DNA from: an uncultured Clostridia bacterium
GTDB lineage: Bacteria > Bacillota > Clostridia > Saccharofermentanales > Saccharofermentanaceae
NCBI GenBank assembly: GCA_946407705.1
Contig: CAMJPC010000010.1
Coordinates: forward strand, 1 to 64,000
DNA length: 64,000 nt
Direction of reading: 5' to 3'
Both the position numbers and the translations under genes were made by a program. This document shows, piece after piece, positions 8,697-17,631 of this stretch. The notes beneath the pieces were generated by a model, which was not told where the DNA came from, did no database searches, and saw only the letters and a program-made list of their open reading frames with translations. Each line of letters starts with the position of its first letter. Position 1 is the stretch's first letter.

Positions 8697-10175
8697 ATGG
8701 CACGCTATAGAGAATACGAAATGAGTTACAAGAAATTCATTCTCATTCCGCTTGGAATAGGCCTTACGATATTCCTGATAATTGGCGCGGTATGGTTCCT
8801 GTTCATGGGCGCATCGCCTACGGCCAGATATACCAAGGCCATAAAGACCTATGAGTCCGGTGACTACGCGGCGGCTGCCGAGGAGTTCAAGAAGCTCGGC
8901 AACTATTCCGATTCCGCAAAGCGTGTTGAAGAATGCTATACAAAGCTTCATTACGCCAACGGCGTTGCCGCATTTAACAGTGGCGACTACGAGAAGGCCG
9001 TTGAGGAATTCACCGCATGCGGCAAGTATGAGGATGCCGAGTACAAGGCAAGGGAGTCCGGTCAGGCAGTTCACTACGCAAAAGGCTCCTCTCTGAAGAG
9101 CTCCGGAGACATAAACGGCGCGATCGAAGAATTCAAACTGGCTGATACCTATAAGGATTCCAAAGACAAGCTTTACGAGCTTTACGTGGCACAGGGCGAC
9201 AAAGCCATCGAAGACAAGCAGTTTGACCAGGCAGTCGCATCCTATACCGCTGCAGGCCAGTACAAGGAAGACCCGGATCTTCTCAAGAAGTGCTACTACA
9301 ATATCGGTCTGGATGCAGAGGAGAAGAAGGACTATAAGAGCGCGGTCTCTTACTTTACCCAGGTAGCTGACTATCAGGACGCTCCCGAAAGGCTGAAGGC
9401 CGTTTACTATGCGCTCGGAACCGAGGCTCTCGCAAAGAACGATCTTGAGAATGCAGCTGAATACCTGATCAACTGCAGTGACTACAAGGATACCGCAAAG
9501 ATCGGCCAGGAAGCTTTCTACAACCGTGGCGTTGCGCTCCTTCTTGATAAGGATTTCGAGAAGGCCGGCGAGATGTTCACCAGTTGCGGCAAGTACAGCT
9601 ATGCGACCGAACTCGTAAAGGTCTGCCAGGCTGAGGCATATCTCTCAAAAGGCGATCTTGCAAAGGCAGTACAGACCTATTCCAAGGTTTCAAACAATGT
9701 CAAGGTCAACGGCTTCAACGTCAAGGCAAGAAAGACGCATGCTTCGAGAAGATATACTCTCGACAGGCAGAGCGGTACATATTTCGTAAGAAAGAACAAC
9801 ATCTACGTAAGAAAACTCATCAATTTCTACGGTGCTAAGCGCTGGCACAAGTGGTACTATCCTTACACGGTCAGTACCCAGGGTGTTGACATCAAGTACT
9901 CCGTAAACCCGGACGGCACGTTCCACATTTACGGATCGGTAACCTATGTGCGTTTCCTCAACTATTCCGCTGACAGGAACCAGTTAAAGGGCAAGGAAGT
10001 CACCAATACTTTCGATCTCCCCAGGGCAACCAAGATCCCTTCGAAGATCAAGCTGCCCAACGCAACGCTCACTTTCAAGGGCGGTACGTTCACGCTTGTC
10101 TTCAAGAAGAACACAAAGCAGGGAGGTTCAAAGGTCCAGTTCAGGACTACGGTCAAGTACAGAAAGGCCGGTTAA
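8697..10175 (+). CDS. Single-TM repeat protein without zinc ribbon (paralogue 3)
   Basis: 492 residues. It lacks both zinc ribbons and the linker: a 12-residue cytoplasmic tail leads straight into a membrane helix (about 13-39). This is followed by seven or eight of the same 35-residue repeats and the same C-terminal domain from about 336 (GFNVKARK, KNNIYVRK, NPDGTFHI, IPSKIKLP, LTFKGGTFT). SD AAGGGAG. Loss of the cytoplasmic module with retention of repeats and C-domain suggests that the extracytoplasmic part is the common working unit. It is followed after 9 nt by the GH9 cellulase. Confidence 0.85.
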   Translation: MARYREYEMSYKKFILIPLGIGLTIFLIIGAVWFLFMGASPTARYTKAIKTYESGDYAAAAEEFKKLGNYSDSAKRVEECYTKLHYANGVAAFNSGDYEKAVEEFTACGKYEDAEYKARESGQAVHYAKGSSLKSSGDINGAIEEFKLADTYKDSKDKLYELYVAQGDKAIEDKQFDQAVASYTAAGQYKEDPDLLKKCYYNIGLDAEEKKDYKSAVSYFTQVADYQDAPERLKAVYYALGTEALAKNDLENAAEYLINCSDYKDTAKIGQEAFYNRGVALLLDKDFEKAGEMFTSCGKYSYATELVKVCQAEAYLSKGDLAKAVQTYSKVSNNVKVNGFNVKARKTHASRRYTLDRQSGTYFVRKNNIYVRKLINFYGAKRWHKWYYPYTVSTQGVDIKYSVNPDGTFHIYGSVTYVRFLNYSADRNQLKGKEVTNTFDLPRATKIPSKIKLPNATLTFKGGTFTLVFKKNTKQGGSKVQFRTTVKYRKAG

Positions 10176-10184
10176 TTCTATTTT

Positions 10185-12836
10185 ATGAGCAAATTCATCA
10201 GAAAGGCTGCCTCGCTTATCACGGCACTTGCGCTGATCGTTCCCATGACGGCGTGCAGGAGGCAGTCAGACAGCGCATCCGTGGCGGCAGAAAGCATCGG
10301 AACGGTCCAGACGGGCGAGACGGAGACGTCTTCATCCTCGTCTGATCCTGAAAGTACGGGTTCCTCAGAAGACGGATCCGAAACGCCGGGATTCGATTAC
10401 GGCAACCTTACAGAAAAAGGCAGCGGATACGAAGGAATAAAGGGCACCGGCAAGTATAACTACGGCGAGGCCCTCCAGAAATCCATCCTTTTCTATGAAC
10501 TCCAGAGATCCGGCGAACTTCCTGAGAAGGTCAGATGCAACTGGAGGGGAGACTCGGGTCTCGATGACGGTAAGGACGCAGGCATAGACCTTACGGGAGG
10601 CCTCTACGACGCAGGCGATCACGTCAAATTCAATCTCCCGATGGCTTACACGGCATCCATGCTCGCATGGTCAGTCTATGAATACGAAGGCGCCTACAAG
10701 GAAGCGGGCCAGCTTGATTACATAATGGACAACATCAGGTGGATCACCGATTACCTGATAAAGTGCCACCCTGAGGACTACGTCTTCTACTATCAGGTGG
10801 GAGACGGCAACGCCGACCATTCATGGTGGGGACCTGCAGAGGTCATGACCATGGCAAGGCCGAGCTACAAGGTTACCAAGGATAATCCCGGTTCCTGCGT
10901 AGTAGGTGAGGCATCTGCGGCTCTTGCACTGGCAAGCGTTGTTTTTTCTAAGACCGACAAGGCATACAGCGACCTCTGCCTGAAGCACGCGGTAAGCCTT
11001 TTCAGGTTCGCGAACGAGACCAGGAGCGACGCGGGATATACCGCTGCCAACGGCTTCTATACATCCAACAGCGGATTCTTTGACGAGCTTTCATGGGCTG
11101 CGACATGGCTCTATGTCGCAACGAACGAGAAGTCTTACCTCGATACCGCCAAAGAATGCTATTCAAAGGGGAGTCAAGACTACATCTGGGCGATGTGCTG
11201 GGATGACGTTCATTACGGCACCGCGCTCATGCTGACCAAGATCACGGGCGAGAAGACCTACAAGGACGCGATCGAGAAGAGCCTCGACTGGTGGACCACG
11301 GGCACTTCCGGAGGCGAGAGGGTCAAGTACACCCCAAAGGGCCTTGCATGGCTTGATTCCTGGGGTTCGCTGAGATACGCGACGACGATGGGATTCCTCG
11401 CATCCGTATATGCTTCGAGCGGAAAGTGCGACGCTGCAAGGCAGAAGACATACAGCTCGTTTGCCGAGAGCCAGTGCAACTACGCTTTGGGCTCGACGGG
11501 ACGTTCATTCGTCGTAGGTTTTGGAGAAAATGCTCCGAAGCACCCGCACCACAGAACGGCTCAGGGCTCCTGGAGCAACAGCATGAATGAGCCCGCAAAC
11601 CACAGACACACGCTCTATGGCGCTCTGGTAGGCGGTCCTGACGCAAACGACGGCTACGACGACACCGTGTCCAACTACACGACAAACGAGGTCGCAGACG
11701 ACTACAACGCAGGATTCACGGGACTTCTTGCCTATATGTACTCGAAGTATCACGGCCAGACGATAAAGGATTTCGGCGCCGTTGAGACACCGAACAAGAA
11801 CGAGTATTCCGCTGACGTGGCGATCAACGCTTCAGGCAACGATTTCACGGAGATAAAGGCCGTCATAAACAACAGGACGGGATGGCCCGCAAGATCAGCC
11901 GAAAACGTTGAATTCAGGTATTTCGTGGATCTGAGCGAGATAATCAAGGCGGGAGGAAAGGCATCCGACATCGAGATAACCACGAACTACATGCAGTCGG
12001 GCAGGGTAGAAGGTCTTAAGACATGGGATGAAGCTAAGAACATCTATTACCTCTCCGTTGTATTTGATGACGGAACTCTTTTCCCGGGCGGACAGTCACA
12101 GTGCAAGGCTGAGATCCAGGTCAGGATGAGAAATCCGAAAGGCACTTGGGATCCGTCAAATGATCCTTCGTATGCAGGACTTCAGACCGGAACGGTCACT
12201 TCGGGCGAGAAGACCGCCATCTATGAGGATGGCGAGCTTGTTTACGGAACCGAGCCGCCTGCAGGTGGCAATCCCGGAAAGACCGTTGTAGTAGGCGGCG
12301 GTAACGGAGGAAACGGCGGAAATAACGCCGGAAACCAGACACAGCCTCCTCAGCAGGGCGGCGGTAATTCCGGCGGAACTGCGTCTTCCGGCGACATCTC
12401 GATCAAGGTCAGATATGACAACATGGGCGCTAATGCGAACAGCATTTCGGGTGCCATTGAGATCACGAACAAAAGCAAGAGCAACATCAGCTTCCAAGGC
12501 CTTGAGATAAGGTATTTCCTGACAAACGACAGGAATTCACAGTTAGTCTACGACTGCTACTACTGCGGCATGCAGGAAGCAAACGGCCAGCATACCCAGA
12601 TCCAGGGCGTCAGAGGCACTTTCGGAAACTATAAGGGTACAGACAGCGACACCATCTTAGTCATGTCGTTCCCGGCATCCGGATCCTTTGTCGCAGGCTC
12701 GACCATAACGGTCAATTTTGCAATTCACTACGCTGATTGGCAGAATATGAATACCACAAATGATTACTCTGCAAAGAACGTTGAGAACATCCTGATCCTT
12801 TCGGGCGGAAATCTCATCTACGGTAAGGAACCTTAA
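10185..12836 (+). CDS. Lipid-anchored GH9 endoglucanase with two CBM3 modules
   Basis: 883 residues. A lipoprotein signal peptide (lipobox MTAC, C24) is followed by a Ser/Glu/Thr-rich spacer. The GH9 catalytic domain spans about 90-525 with DAGDH (D142, D145: base side), HPHHR (453-457) and general acid E502 in NEVADDYNAGF. A CBM3c-like module follows (about 540-688), then a Gly/Asn-rich linker (690-735) and a second CBM3 (about 737-883). GH9-CBM3c enzymes are usually processive endoglucanases on cellulose; lipid anchoring rather than a dockerin would tether this one to the membrane. No clear SD is seen before the ATG. It overlaps the next gene by one base (TAATG). Confidence 0.93.
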   Translation: MSKFIRKAASLITALALIVPMTACRRQSDSASVAAESIGTVQTGETETSSSSSDPESTGSSEDGSETPGFDYGNLTEKGSGYEGIKGTGKYNYGEALQKSILFYELQRSGELPEKVRCNWRGDSGLDDGKDAGIDLTGGLYDAGDHVKFNLPMAYTASMLAWSVYEYEGAYKEAGQLDYIMDNIRWITDYLIKCHPEDYVFYYQVGDGNADHSWWGPAEVMTMARPSYKVTKDNPGSCVVGEASAALALASVVFSKTDKAYSDLCLKHAVSLFRFANETRSDAGYTAANGFYTSNSGFFDELSWAATWLYVATNEKSYLDTAKECYSKGSQDYIWAMCWDDVHYGTALMLTKITGEKTYKDAIEKSLDWWTTGTSGGERVKYTPKGLAWLDSWGSLRYATTMGFLASVYASSGKCDAARQKTYSSFAESQCNYALGSTGRSFVVGFGENAPKHPHHRTAQGSWSNSMNEPANHRHTLYGALVGGPDANDGYDDTVSNYTTNEVADDYNAGFTGLLAYMYSKYHGQTIKDFGAVETPNKNEYSADVAINASGNDFTEIKAVINNRTGWPARSAENVEFRYFVDLSEIIKAGGKASDIEITTNYMQSGRVEGLKTWDEAKNIYYLSVVFDDGTLFPGGQSQCKAEIQVRMRNPKGTWDPSNDPSYAGLQTGTVTSGEKTAIYEDGELVYGTEPPAGGNPGKTVVVGGGNGGNGGNNAGNQTQPPQQGGGNSGGTASSGDISIKVRYDNMGANANSISGAIEITNKSKSNISFQGLEIRYFLTNDRNSQLVYDCYYCGMQEANGQHTQIQGVRGTFGNYKGTDSDTILVMSFPASGSFVAGSTITVNFAIHYADWQNMNTTNDYSAKNVENILILSGGNLIYGKEP

Positions 12837-13819
12837 TGTTAAAGCGCCTCGCAACAGCAATTCTTACGGTCTCGCTCGTCCTGACAATGTCGGGATGCGG
12901 TTTCCCGGTGCCCGGAAAGAGGTCTTTGTATTCGATCGAGACGACGGGAAAGGGCGGAGGAAAGTCTGCCTATACTGGAAAATCCACCTTCGATCCGTCG
13001 TACTACCCTTATTTCTCGATGCTCAGTCAGACCGCAAAGGACGCGTATTCAATGATATACGACGGCCTCGCGGCAGGAGAGACCAACATCAAGCTCACCG
13101 GCGGCGTATCTGCCCAGGACGTCAAGGATGCCTTCAACATGGTGCTTTTGGACCATCCGGAGCTCTTCTGGGTAAGGACTGATTTCAACTATTCGTATGT
13201 TGAGGTAACGGGCGCGGTAACGTCCGCACAGTTTAACTTCTATGATTTCGCGTCGACTCCCGAGAGCCTGGCGAGAGCCAAGCAGCAGTTTGATGCCGCC
13301 GCAAACGCGATCTTATCAGGCGCAAAGCAGTACAATACAGCGACCGAGAAGGAACTCTACATACATGACGCGATCAACGCTTCATGCGAGTTCAACGTCA
13401 ACGCCAAGTACAGCCAGAGCGCTTATTCCGCGCTCGTAACGCACAGCTCGGTCTGTGCAGGATACGCGAGGGCCTTCCAGTACCTGATGCAGAAATCCGG
13501 CATTCCGTGTTTCTACTGCATGGGAACGGCTGACGGAGACGCGGTCGCTGCCACGGGCGGCAATGAGACGAGCCATTCCTGGAACATAGTCAGGACTGGC
13601 GTCTCATACTGCAACGTTGACTGCATGTGGGACGATTCGGTGGGCACTGCCTACGGAAGGAACCAGTATCCGTTCTTTAACATCGCCGACAAGGATTTCC
13701 TTTACCATACGAGGACGGGGCAGTCTGTAAACCTTCCTTCCTGCAACGACACGACAAAGAGCTATAAAGCCCTCTTCGGAGATACGGTTGAGGCCAAAGA
13801 CCTGGTTTTCAAAAAGTGA
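12836..13819 (+). CDS. Transglutaminase-like domain lipoprotein
   Basis: 327 residues. Lipoprotein signal peptide with lipobox MSGC (C21). The C-terminal half is a transglutaminase/cysteine-protease fold with a readable Cys-His-Asp triad: C207 in SSVCAGYA, H247 in SHSWNIV and D262 in VDCMWDD. Secreted bacterial members are mostly peptidases or protein cross-linkers of unknown substrate. It is translationally coupled to the cellulase (ATG inside the upstream TAA), so it may process or attach surface proteins linked to cellulose degradation; that link is inference. Confidence 0.85.
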   Translation: MLKRLATAILTVSLVLTMSGCGFPVPGKRSLYSIETTGKGGGKSAYTGKSTFDPSYYPYFSMLSQTAKDAYSMIYDGLAAGETNIKLTGGVSAQDVKDAFNMVLLDHPELFWVRTDFNYSYVEVTGAVTSAQFNFYDFASTPESLARAKQQFDAAANAILSGAKQYNTATEKELYIHDAINASCEFNVNAKYSQSAYSALVTHSSVCAGYARAFQYLMQKSGIPCFYCMGTADGDAVAATGGNETSHSWNIVRTGVSYCNVDCMWDDSVGTAYGRNQYPFFNIADKDFLYHTRTGQSVNLPSCNDTTKSYKALFGDTVEAKDLVFKK

Positions 13820-13849
13820 AATTTGTCCCGTACTGCATATTTTCAATCA

Positions 13850-13858
13850 TGCTATAAT
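13850..13858 (+). promoter_or_regulatory. Extended -10 promoter for the ABC exporter operon
   Basis: TGC-TATAAT: an extended -10 (TG at 13850-13851, TATAAT 13853-13858), 40 nt before the start at 13899. No good -35 is seen at the right distance, as is usual for extended -10 promoters. Confidence 0.6.
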
Positions 13859-13898
13859 ACCTATTGAAATTTACTAGGATTAGAGTGGGTAATTAGGC

Positions 13899-15641
13899 AT
13901 GATATTCAAGTTGTTAAAGTCTTTGCGGCAGTATAGGAAGGAAACCGTTCTGACACTGCTCTGCATAATCGGAGAAGTAATCCTCGAAGTCCTGATCCCG
14001 TACATCACCGCCGACATGGTCAATAACATCAAGGCCGGCGCGGATCTTACCAATATCGCCAAGACAGGCGGTGCAATGGTCCTTGCAGCGATCCTTTCGC
14101 TCGCGTGCGGTGCTCTGGCAGGCAGTTTCGCGGCCAAGGCCTCAGCAGGATTTGCGGGAAACCTCAGGTCCGACATGTTCGCCCGCGTCCAGAAGTTTTC
14201 TTTCGGAAACATCGATAAGTTCTCAACGTCTTCTCTCGTTACGAGAATGACTACTGACATCACGAATGTCCAGAACTCCTACATGATGGTAATTAGAACG
14301 GCCGTAAGATCACCGTTCATGCTTGTTTTCGCGATCGTAATGGCTTTCGTCATGGGCGGACAGTTGGCGCTTACCTTCGTTGTAGTCGTTCCGCTCCTGG
14401 GCGTCGGTCTTTACCTGATCGGACATTTCGCGATGCCTGCGTTCCGCGCGGTATTCAAGAAATACGACAAGATGAATGAGTCCGTTGAGGAGAACGTCCG
14501 CGGAATGCGCGTAGTCAAAGGCTTCGCCCGGGAGGATTACGAGAGCAAAAAGTTCTTTAACGCATCCGAAGACATCAAGAAGGACTTCATCAAGGCTGAA
14601 AGGATCGTAGGTCTTAACGGCCCGCTCATGGAGCTCTGCTTCTTCTTCAACACGGTATTCATTCTCTACGTGGGCTCCAAGCTCGTCATCACCAACCAGG
14701 GACAGACGATCGACGTCGGCCAGATCTCCGCGATGCTCACATACGGCGCGCAGGTCCTGATGTCTCTCATGATGATCTCAATGATCTACGTAATGCTCAC
14801 GATGTCCATCGAGTCCATGAAGAGGATCGTTGAGGTATTGGAAGAAGAACCTTCCATCCACAATCCCGAAAATCCCGTCATGGAAGTCAAGGACGGATCG
14901 ATCGATTTCCGGGACGTTGCTTTCAGATATTCCGCAAAGGCCGCAAGAGATGCGCTTTTCGACATCGACCTGCACATCGACAGCGGCGCGACCGTGGGTA
15001 TCCTAGGCGGCACGGGTTCATCCAAGACCACATTGATCCAGCTCATCCCGAGGCTTTATGACGTTACTGACGGCGAGGTCAGGGTCGGGGGCGTACCTGT
15101 AAAGGATTATGATGTTAAGACTCTGAGAGACGCCGTATCAGTCGTTCTGCAGAAGAATGAGCTTTTCTCGGGCACCGTCAGGGAAAACCTGAAATGGGGT
15201 AATGAGAACGCTACCGATGAAGAGATAATCCGCGCATGCAAGATCGCCCAGGCTGACGAGTTTGTCTCGCAGATGCCTGACGGTTACGATACCTATATCG
15301 AGCAGGGCGGAACCAACGTCTCAGGAGGACAGAAGCAGCGTCTCTGCATCGCCAGGGCGCTTCTCAAAAAGCCGAAGATCCTTATCCTGGACGACTCGAC
15401 TTCAGCGGTCGATATGAAGACCGACGCTTTCATCAGGCGCGGTTTCTATGAATACATTCCGGAGACCACGAAGATCATCATCGCGCAGAGGATCGCATCC
15501 GTAATGGAGTGCGACATGATCGTCATCATGGACGGAGGCAGGATCGTCGACGTCGGACAGCATGACGAACTCATGGAAAGATGTGACATCTACCGTGAGA
15601 TCTATGAGGAACAGACGAAGGGAGGTAAGCATCATGTCTGA
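13899..15641 (+). CDS. ABC exporter half-transporter, subunit 1
   Basis: 580 residues: a six-helix ABC exporter membrane domain (about 1-310) fused to an ATPase domain (330-580). Walker A is GGTGSSKTT, with Ser replacing the usual Gly before Lys, a variant common in one subunit of heterodimeric Firmicutes exporters. The signature is VSGGQKQR and Walker B is ILILDDSTSAVD, where Asp replaces the catalytic Glu, so this subunit probably carries the degenerate site. The next gene starts inside its 3' end, indicating a heterodimer (BmrCD/TM287-288 type). Substrate unknown. Confidence 0.92.
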   Translation: MIFKLLKSLRQYRKETVLTLLCIIGEVILEVLIPYITADMVNNIKAGADLTNIAKTGGAMVLAAILSLACGALAGSFAAKASAGFAGNLRSDMFARVQKFSFGNIDKFSTSSLVTRMTTDITNVQNSYMMVIRTAVRSPFMLVFAIVMAFVMGGQLALTFVVVVPLLGVGLYLIGHFAMPAFRAVFKKYDKMNESVEENVRGMRVVKGFAREDYESKKFFNASEDIKKDFIKAERIVGLNGPLMELCFFFNTVFILYVGSKLVITNQGQTIDVGQISAMLTYGAQVLMSLMMISMIYVMLTMSIESMKRIVEVLEEEPSIHNPENPVMEVKDGSIDFRDVAFRYSAKAARDALFDIDLHIDSGATVGILGGTGSSKTTLIQLIPRLYDVTDGEVRVGGVPVKDYDVKTLRDAVSVVLQKNELFSGTVRENLKWGNENATDEEIIRACKIAQADEFVSQMPDGYDTYIEQGGTNVSGGQKQRLCIARALLKKPKILILDDSTSAVDMKTDAFIRRGFYEYIPETTKIIIAQRIASVMECDMIVIMDGGRIVDVGQHDELMERCDIYREIYEEQTKGGKHHV

Positions 15642-17619
15642 AAACAAGGCTAAAGCTTATCAGAACAAAGCTCCCGCATCTGCTCCCGCAAGAGGTTCCG
15701 GAAGGAACAGGGGACCTGCTTCGATGTCCCAGATCAAAGGCTCGCTCGGCAGTATCAAGCGTGTTCTCAAGATCTACATCGGCTATTTCCCCGGACTCGT
15801 CTGGCTCCTCCTTTTGTGCATTGTCGTAGGAGCTGTTACCGCGGCGGTTCCTTCGATCTTCCAGCAGAAGATCATCACGATCATCGAGAATTCGTGGAAG
15901 ACGGGCGACTGGACAGGCGCAAGACCCCAGGTGCTTTCGTACATCATCCCGCTGGTCTGCCTCTATGTTGTGGCTCTGGGATTGTCCATTCTTCAGTCAC
16001 AGCTTGGCGCGTACATGACCCAGACATTCCTTTCAAGGCTCAGAGAGAATCTTTTCGATAAGATGCAGCGCCTGCCGCTCAAGTATTTCGATACCCACAA
16101 GCACGGCGAGATCATGAGCCACTATACAAACGACATCGATACATTGAGACAGTTTGTCTCAATGGCGTTCCCGACGATCATAAGAGCGACCATCCTTCTT
16201 TTGAGCGTATTCGGCATCATGCTCTATTACAGCGTCTGGATGACGCTTGTTCTCTGTGTCGGCATCGTGCTCATGATCATCATCACGGGCAAGGTCGGTG
16301 CAGGCTCAGCCAAGTACTTCATCAGGCAGCAGATGGCCGTTGCCGCGACGGAAGGCTTTATCCAGGAGACAATGAACGGTCAGAAGGTCGTTAAGGTCTT
16401 CAACCATGAGGATAAGGCCATCGAATCCTTCGAAGAACTCAACAACACGCTGATGTCAGACAGCGGCAAGGCTAATGCTTACGCAAACATCCTCGCTCCG
16501 ATCATCAACAATATCGGCAACATCGTCTATGTTCTGCTCGCAGCCGCAGGCGGCATCATGATCTACTTCGGAACACCGAACCTCTCGATCTCCGGACTTC
16601 CGTTCGGAATCGCCATCATGATCCCGTTCCTCAACATGTGCAAGCAGTTCATGGGCAACTTAAACCAGCTGACGATGCAGATGAACGCGATCGTAATGGC
16701 AGGCGCAGGCGCAGAGAGGATCTTTGCTCTCATCGACGAGGAGCCTGAGACAGACAACGGCTACGTAACTCTCGTTAACTGTGAGATAGCTGCTGACGGC
16801 ACCGTTACCGAGGCTGACCACAAGACCGGCCATTGGGCATGGAAACATCCCCACCAGGCTGACGGCACGATCACATACACCGTTCTCAAGGGCGACGTAA
16901 GACTGACTGAAGTCGATTTCGCGTATGTGCCCGAGAAGCAGGTTCTTTTCGATGTCTCCGTATTCGCCGAGCCTGGCCAGAAGGTCGCATTCGTAGGCGC
17001 TACGGGCGCAGGCAAGACGACCATCACAAATCTCATCAACCGCTTCTATGACATTGCGGACGGTAAGATCAGATACGACGGCATCAACGTCAACAAGATC
17101 AAGAAAAAGGACCTCCGCCGTTCATTAGGCCTCGTTCTTCAGGAGACGAACCTTTTCACAGGCACCGTCATGGATAACATCCGCTACGGCAAGCTCGACG
17201 CAACAGACGAAGAGTGCAAGTCCGCAGCCGTTCTCGCAGGTGCCGCCGACTTCATCGAGCGTCTCCCTGAAGGCTATAACACGATGCTTACAAACAACGG
17301 ATCCAACCTGTCACAGGGCCAGCGCCAGTTGATCGCGATCGCCCGCGCGGCAGTGGCAGATCCTCCGTGCCTTATCCTCGATGAGGCTACATCTTCGATC
17401 GATACCCGTACCGAGGCTATCGTCCAGCGCGGAATGGATAAGCTGATGGAAGGCCGTACGGTATTCGTCATCGCGCACCGTCTGTCCACGGTCCAGAACT
17501 CTGACGTCATCATGGTATTGGATCACGGCAGGATCATCGAGCGCGGCAGCCACGATCAGCTCATCTCGGAGAAGGGCGTGTACTATCAGCTTTACACCGG
17601 TGCGTTCGAACTCGAATAA
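15634..17619 (+). CDS. ABC exporter half-transporter, subunit 2
   Basis: 661 residues with the start at ATG 15634 (SD GGGAGGT); the frame is open further upstream but only inside the preceding gene. A basic, Ala/Arg-rich cytoplasmic N-terminus of about 50 residues precedes the membrane domain. The ATPase domain has Walker A GATGAGKTT (about 457), signature LSQGQRQL and a canonical Walker B LILDEATSSID with the catalytic Glu. About 50 extra residues lie between the membrane and ATPase domains (about 374-430), typical of this subunit class. It overlaps subunit 1 by 8 nt, so the pair should be co-produced as a heterodimer. Confidence 0.92.
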   Translation: MSENKAKAYQNKAPASAPARGSGRNRGPASMSQIKGSLGSIKRVLKIYIGYFPGLVWLLLLCIVVGAVTAAVPSIFQQKIITIIENSWKTGDWTGARPQVLSYIIPLVCLYVVALGLSILQSQLGAYMTQTFLSRLRENLFDKMQRLPLKYFDTHKHGEIMSHYTNDIDTLRQFVSMAFPTIIRATILLLSVFGIMLYYSVWMTLVLCVGIVLMIIITGKVGAGSAKYFIRQQMAVAATEGFIQETMNGQKVVKVFNHEDKAIESFEELNNTLMSDSGKANAYANILAPIINNIGNIVYVLLAAAGGIMIYFGTPNLSISGLPFGIAIMIPFLNMCKQFMGNLNQLTMQMNAIVMAGAGAERIFALIDEEPETDNGYVTLVNCEIAADGTVTEADHKTGHWAWKHPHQADGTITYTVLKGDVRLTEVDFAYVPEKQVLFDVSVFAEPGQKVAFVGATGAGKTTITNLINRFYDIADGKIRYDGINVNKIKKKDLRRSLGLVLQETNLFTGTVMDNIRYGKLDATDEECKSAAVLAGAADFIERLPEGYNTMLTNNGSNLSQGQRQLIAIARAAVADPPCLILDEATSSIDTRTEAIVQRGMDKLMEGRTVFVIAHRLSTVQNSDVIMVLDHGRIIERGSHDQLISEKGVYYQLYTGAFELE

Positions 17620-17631
17620 GGGCTGCCTGAT

